DNA of 9,222 nucleotides from an uncultured Collinsella sp. (GTDB taxonomy: Bacteria; Actinomycetota; Coriobacteriia; Coriobacteriales; Coriobacteriaceae): NCBI GenBank assembly GCA_902489515.1, contig CABUAL010000052.1, positions 1 to 9,222 on the forward strand. Reading direction: 5' to 3'. The notes under the pieces are model-generated. The model made no database searches. It saw only the letters and a list, made by a program, of their open reading frames with translations, and was not told the origin of the DNA. Made by a program: the position numbers and the translations under genes. Below are positions 6,974 to 9,222 of this stretch, piece by piece. Every line of letters starts with the position of its first letter. Within the stretch, counting starts at the first letter, position 1.

Positions 6974-8515
6974 CTACTGTGCGGTACTGAGCGAGCGCTT
7001 GACTGCATCACGCCAGCCCGCAAGGTTTTGCTCGCGACGCTCGGCGGACATATGGGGAAGGAAGGTCCTAACGATCTGGGCATTTTGCTCCAGCTCTTCA
7101 AGGTCTTCCCAATAGCCGACGGCAAGACCCGCCAAGTACGCGGCACCGATTGCCGTGGTCTCCACCGTCTCGCATTGCAGCACGGGGATATCCAGCAGGT
7201 CGGCCTGGAATTGCATGATGAACTCGTTGCGTGAGGCGCCGCCATCGACGGACAGGCGCTCAATCGAAAGTCCCACGTCCTGCTCCATGGCGCGCAGCAC
7301 GTCATAACTCTGGTAGGCCATGGACTCGCAGGCCGCACGCACAATGGTCGCGCGACTCGAGGCACCGGTCAGTCCGCACACGATACCGCGGGCACGCGGG
7401 TCCCACCAGGGAGCGCCCAGGCCAGCGAAGGCGGGGACGAAGTAGCAGCCCTCGTTGTCGTTGATCGAAGCGGCGAGTTGCGCGGACTCGCTCACACTCG
7501 AGATGATGCCCATGTTGTTGCGCAGCCAGTTCATGGTTGAGCCGGCGGCAAAGATAGAACCCTCGAGCGCATAGCTGATCTTGCCGTCCGCGGCGATACC
7601 GATCGTGGAGACCAGACCGTTCTTGGATTCGACGACCTCGTCGCCGGTGTTCATGAGCATAAAGCAACCCGTGCCATAGGTGTTTTTGGTCTGGCCGGGA
7701 TGGAAGCAGCAGTGGCCGAACAGCGACGCCTGCTGATCGCCCGCCACGCCCATGATGGGCGGCATGTTGGTCATGATGTCGCTCGCGACGCGGCCGTAGT
7801 CGCCCGAGCTCCAACGAACCTCGGGCATCATGGAACGTGGAACGTCAAAGAGCGCCAGCAGGTCGTCGTCCCAATCGAGCGTATGGATATTAAAGAGCGC
7901 CGTGCGGCTGGCATTGGTGTAGTCGGTGGCAAAGACCTGACTGCCGGTGAGGTTGTAGATGAGCCAGGTGTCGATGGTGCCGAACATGAGGTCGCCCGCT
8001 GCCGCGCTCTCACGCGCACCGTCGACGTTGTCGAGGATCCACTGCACCTTGGAAGCCGAGAAATACGGATCGAGCGTGAGTCCCGTGCGGGAGCGCACCA
8101 GCTCCTCGCAACCCTGTTCAACCAACGCGTCGATCGCCGGCGCGGTACGGCGGCACTGCCATACGATGGCGTTATAGATCGGCTGACCGCTCACGCGGTC
8201 CCAGACCACCGTGGTCTCGCGCTGGTTGGAGATGCCGATGGCGGCAATGCGGTCGGAGTGGATACCGCTCTTAAACTGGACTTCCATCATGACCGCGATC
8301 TGGCTGGCAAGGACCGTCATGGGGTCTTGCTCCACCCAGCCGGGACGCGGAAAGCTGGTTTTGACGCTGCGACGTGCCTGCGCGACGATGCATCCGTACT
8401 CGTCGACGATGGTCGCAAGTACCGAAGTGGTGCCGCAGTCGAGCGCCATGATGTAGGAACCGCCAAAGTTAAACGAGGCATCTTCCATGCCCAGGCTGCC
8501 CAGATTCAACGACAT
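6974..8515 (-). CDS. glpK: Glycerol kinase
   Basis: GlpK phosphorylates glycerol with ATP to sn-glycerol 3-phosphate in the cytoplasm. The 513-residue protein is a full FGGY-family kinase: phosphate-1 loop YIMALDCGTTS (21-31), glycerol site SNQRETTVVWD (96-106) with R99 and E100, NAIVWQCRRT (115-124), DPYFSASK (149-156) with Y151, catalytic base D260 in GVAGDQQASLFG, TKNTYGTGCFMLMNTG (276-291) and the adenosine-binding LSVDGGASRNEFIMQF (421-436). The first about 18 residues extend beyond the E. coli start but the ATG at 8513-8515 has a good GAAAGGTG site, so I kept it. The segment 241-253, where enterococcal-type kinases carry the His phosphorylated by HPr, has no His. The gene follows the Sua5-like gene by 13 bases, its ribosome site touching that stop, so they are probably cotranscribed. 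No glpF or glpD is in the window. Confidence 0.97.
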   Translation of the reverse strand: MSLNLGSLGMEDASFNFGGSYIMALDCGTTSVLATIVDEYGCIVAQARRSVKTSFPRPGWVEQDPMTVLASQIAVMMEVQFKSGIHSDRIAAIGISNQRETTVVWDRVSGQPIYNAIVWQCRRTAPAIDALVEQGCEELVRSRTGLTLDPYFSASKVQWILDNVDGARESAAAGDLMFGTIDTWLIYNLTGSQVFATDYTNASRTALFNIHTLDWDDDLLALFDVPRSMMPEVRWSSGDYGRVASDIMTNMPPIMGVAGDQQASLFGHCCFHPGQTKNTYGTGCFMLMNTGDEVVESKNGLVSTIGIAADGKISYALEGSIFAAGSTMNWLRNNMGIISSVSESAQLAASINDNEGCYFVPAFAGLGAPWWDPRARGIVCGLTGASSRATIVRAACESMAYQSYDVLRAMEQDVGLSIERLSVDGGASRNEFIMQFQADLLDIPVLQCETVETTAIGAAYLAGLAVGYWEDLEELEQNAQIVRTFLPHMSAERREQNLAGWRDAVKRSLSTAQ

Positions 8516-8528
8516 CGCTTACACCTTT

Positions 8529-9222
8529 CTATTGCATCGGGTCGGACAGGACCCGTTCGATCTCTGATGCGGGAAGTGCGCCTTGGCGCAGGATCTGGAG
8601 CCCGCCGTGCTGGAACGATACGATGGTCGAGGCGTCGCGACACGGGGTCTCACCGGCGTCGACGGCAACATCGACCCCCTCCAGGATGCGACCCTCGACG
8701 GCGGCAAAGCTTGCCGGCGAAGGCGCGCCGTGCGTGTTGGCGCTCGTGCAGGCAAGGGGACTGCCGCAGGCGCGGATGAGCGCTTGGACCACGGGAGAGG
8801 CCGAAGCGCGCAGGGCCACGGTGTCGTCGGCAGCGCGCATAAAGGTCGGCACGCAGGGGGCCGCCTTGACCACGATAGTCAGGGCGCCCGGCCAGCATCG
8901 TCGGGCAAGCACGCGGGCCTCTTCCGGGATATCCACGCCATAGCGGTCGAGTGCTTCGACGCCATCGACCAGCCAAGCGACGGTTTGCGTGAGCTCACGT
9001 TGCTTGAGAGTGAAGATACGGCGATAGCCGGTGCCGAGCGCAGGAACTGCGGCGCCATTGACGGCAGCCTGCGGATCGCGCGGCCACGATGGGAATTCGC
9101 TTGTATCTTGGGGCACGGCGTCCGAGAAGGCGTTGACTGCCACGGCGACACCGTAGACGGTCTCGGTCGGAATCAAGGCCAGGCCGCCGCGGCCGAGCAC
9201 ATGCGCTCTGGGCAAATAGGTT
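8529..9222 (-). CDS. Sua5/YrdC/TsaC-type L-threonylcarbamoyladenylate synthase, divergent (5'-truncated by window edge)
   Basis: Family members make threonylcarbamoyl-AMP from threonine, bicarbonate and ATP for the t6A37 modification of ANN-decoding tRNAs. The frame is open to the window edge, so the true start is probably outside; a TTG at 9213-9215 lacks a ribosome site. The family core is visible: GGLALIPTETVYG (ending near 9150), a KQR that fits the KxR active-site pair (near 8997-9005), CWPGALTIVV, SPLACTSAN (near 8736-8762) and DASTIVSF near the end. Differences from the typical family: about 30 extra residues between PTETVYG and KxR (about 9027-9119), no Pro after KxR, ALRASASP where LRVPDHP is usual, and SANTHG in place of SANxSG. 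It lacks the extra C-terminal domain of long Sua5. It may be a functional but divergent TsaC or a YciO/YrdC-like paralogue. glpK follows 13 bases later. Confidence 0.88.
   Translation of the reverse strand, partial: TYLPRAHVLGRGGLALIPTETVYGVAVAVNAFSDAVPQDTSEFPSWPRDPQAAVNGAAVPALGTGYRRIFTLKQRELTQTVAWLVDGVEALDRYGVDIPEEARVLARRCWPGALTIVVKAAPCVPTFMRAADDTVALRASASPVVQALIRACGSPLACTSANTHGAPSPASFAAVEGRILEGVDVAVDAGETPCRDASTIVSFQHGGLQILRQGALPASEIERVLSDPMQ

Noticed and set aside
7700..8779. 359-residue plus-strand open frame opposite glpK and the Sua5-like gene
   Set aside because: Arg-rich shadow of two clear genes with no start signal or motif.

Overview
The window suggests a high-GC actinobacterium of the class Coriobacteriia, most likely a Collinsella-type gut anaerobe. 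That is a recalled impression from protein style, codon use and gene set, not a search result. Every supported gene lies on the minus strand, so the biological order runs from base 9222 down to base 1. No RNA gene, mobile element, CRISPR array or frameshift was seen.

Layout in transcription order: a Sua5/TsaC-type L-threonylcarbamoyladenylate synthase cut at its 5' end by the window edge (8529-9222); glycerol kinase glpK 13 bases later (6974-8515); a 123-base structured leader; uracil phosphoribosyltransferase upp (6203-6850); a 282-base gap holding a strong GC-rich hairpin and a candidate promoter; then the F1Fo ATP synthase operon: a small AtpI-like membrane protein (5609-5920), atpB (a), atpE (c), atpF (b), atpH (delta), atpA (alpha), atpG (gamma) and the first 295 codons of atpD (beta), which runs off at base 1. 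atpC would be expected beyond the edge.

The ATP synthase genes form one compact transcription unit in the classical B-E-F-H-A-G-D order. Coupling is tight: atpH/atpA and atpG/atpD each share one base in a TAATG, and atpF/atpH overlap by 11 bases. The one large gap, 124 bases with stem-loops, lies before atpE, whose product is needed in multiple copies per complex. Catalytic and proton-path residues are all present: Walker A in alpha and beta, the beta catalytic Glu, the alpha Arg finger, the a-subunit Arg and the c-subunit Glu. The c subunit lacks the Na+-ligand set, so a proton-coupled enzyme is inferred.

This is mostly a housekeeping region and I do not see an undescribed system. The points most worth a second look are departures from the usual ATP synthase: a very short GTG-initiated c subunit, a b subunit with an apparent cleavable signal peptide, a delta subunit about 20-30 residues short, and an inserted loop in alpha. 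Others are a divergent Sua5 with an insertion before its active-site Lys/Arg, overlapping hairpins ahead of upp, and glpK sitting inside a sua5...upp-atp neighbourhood that is conserved in other Gram-positives.
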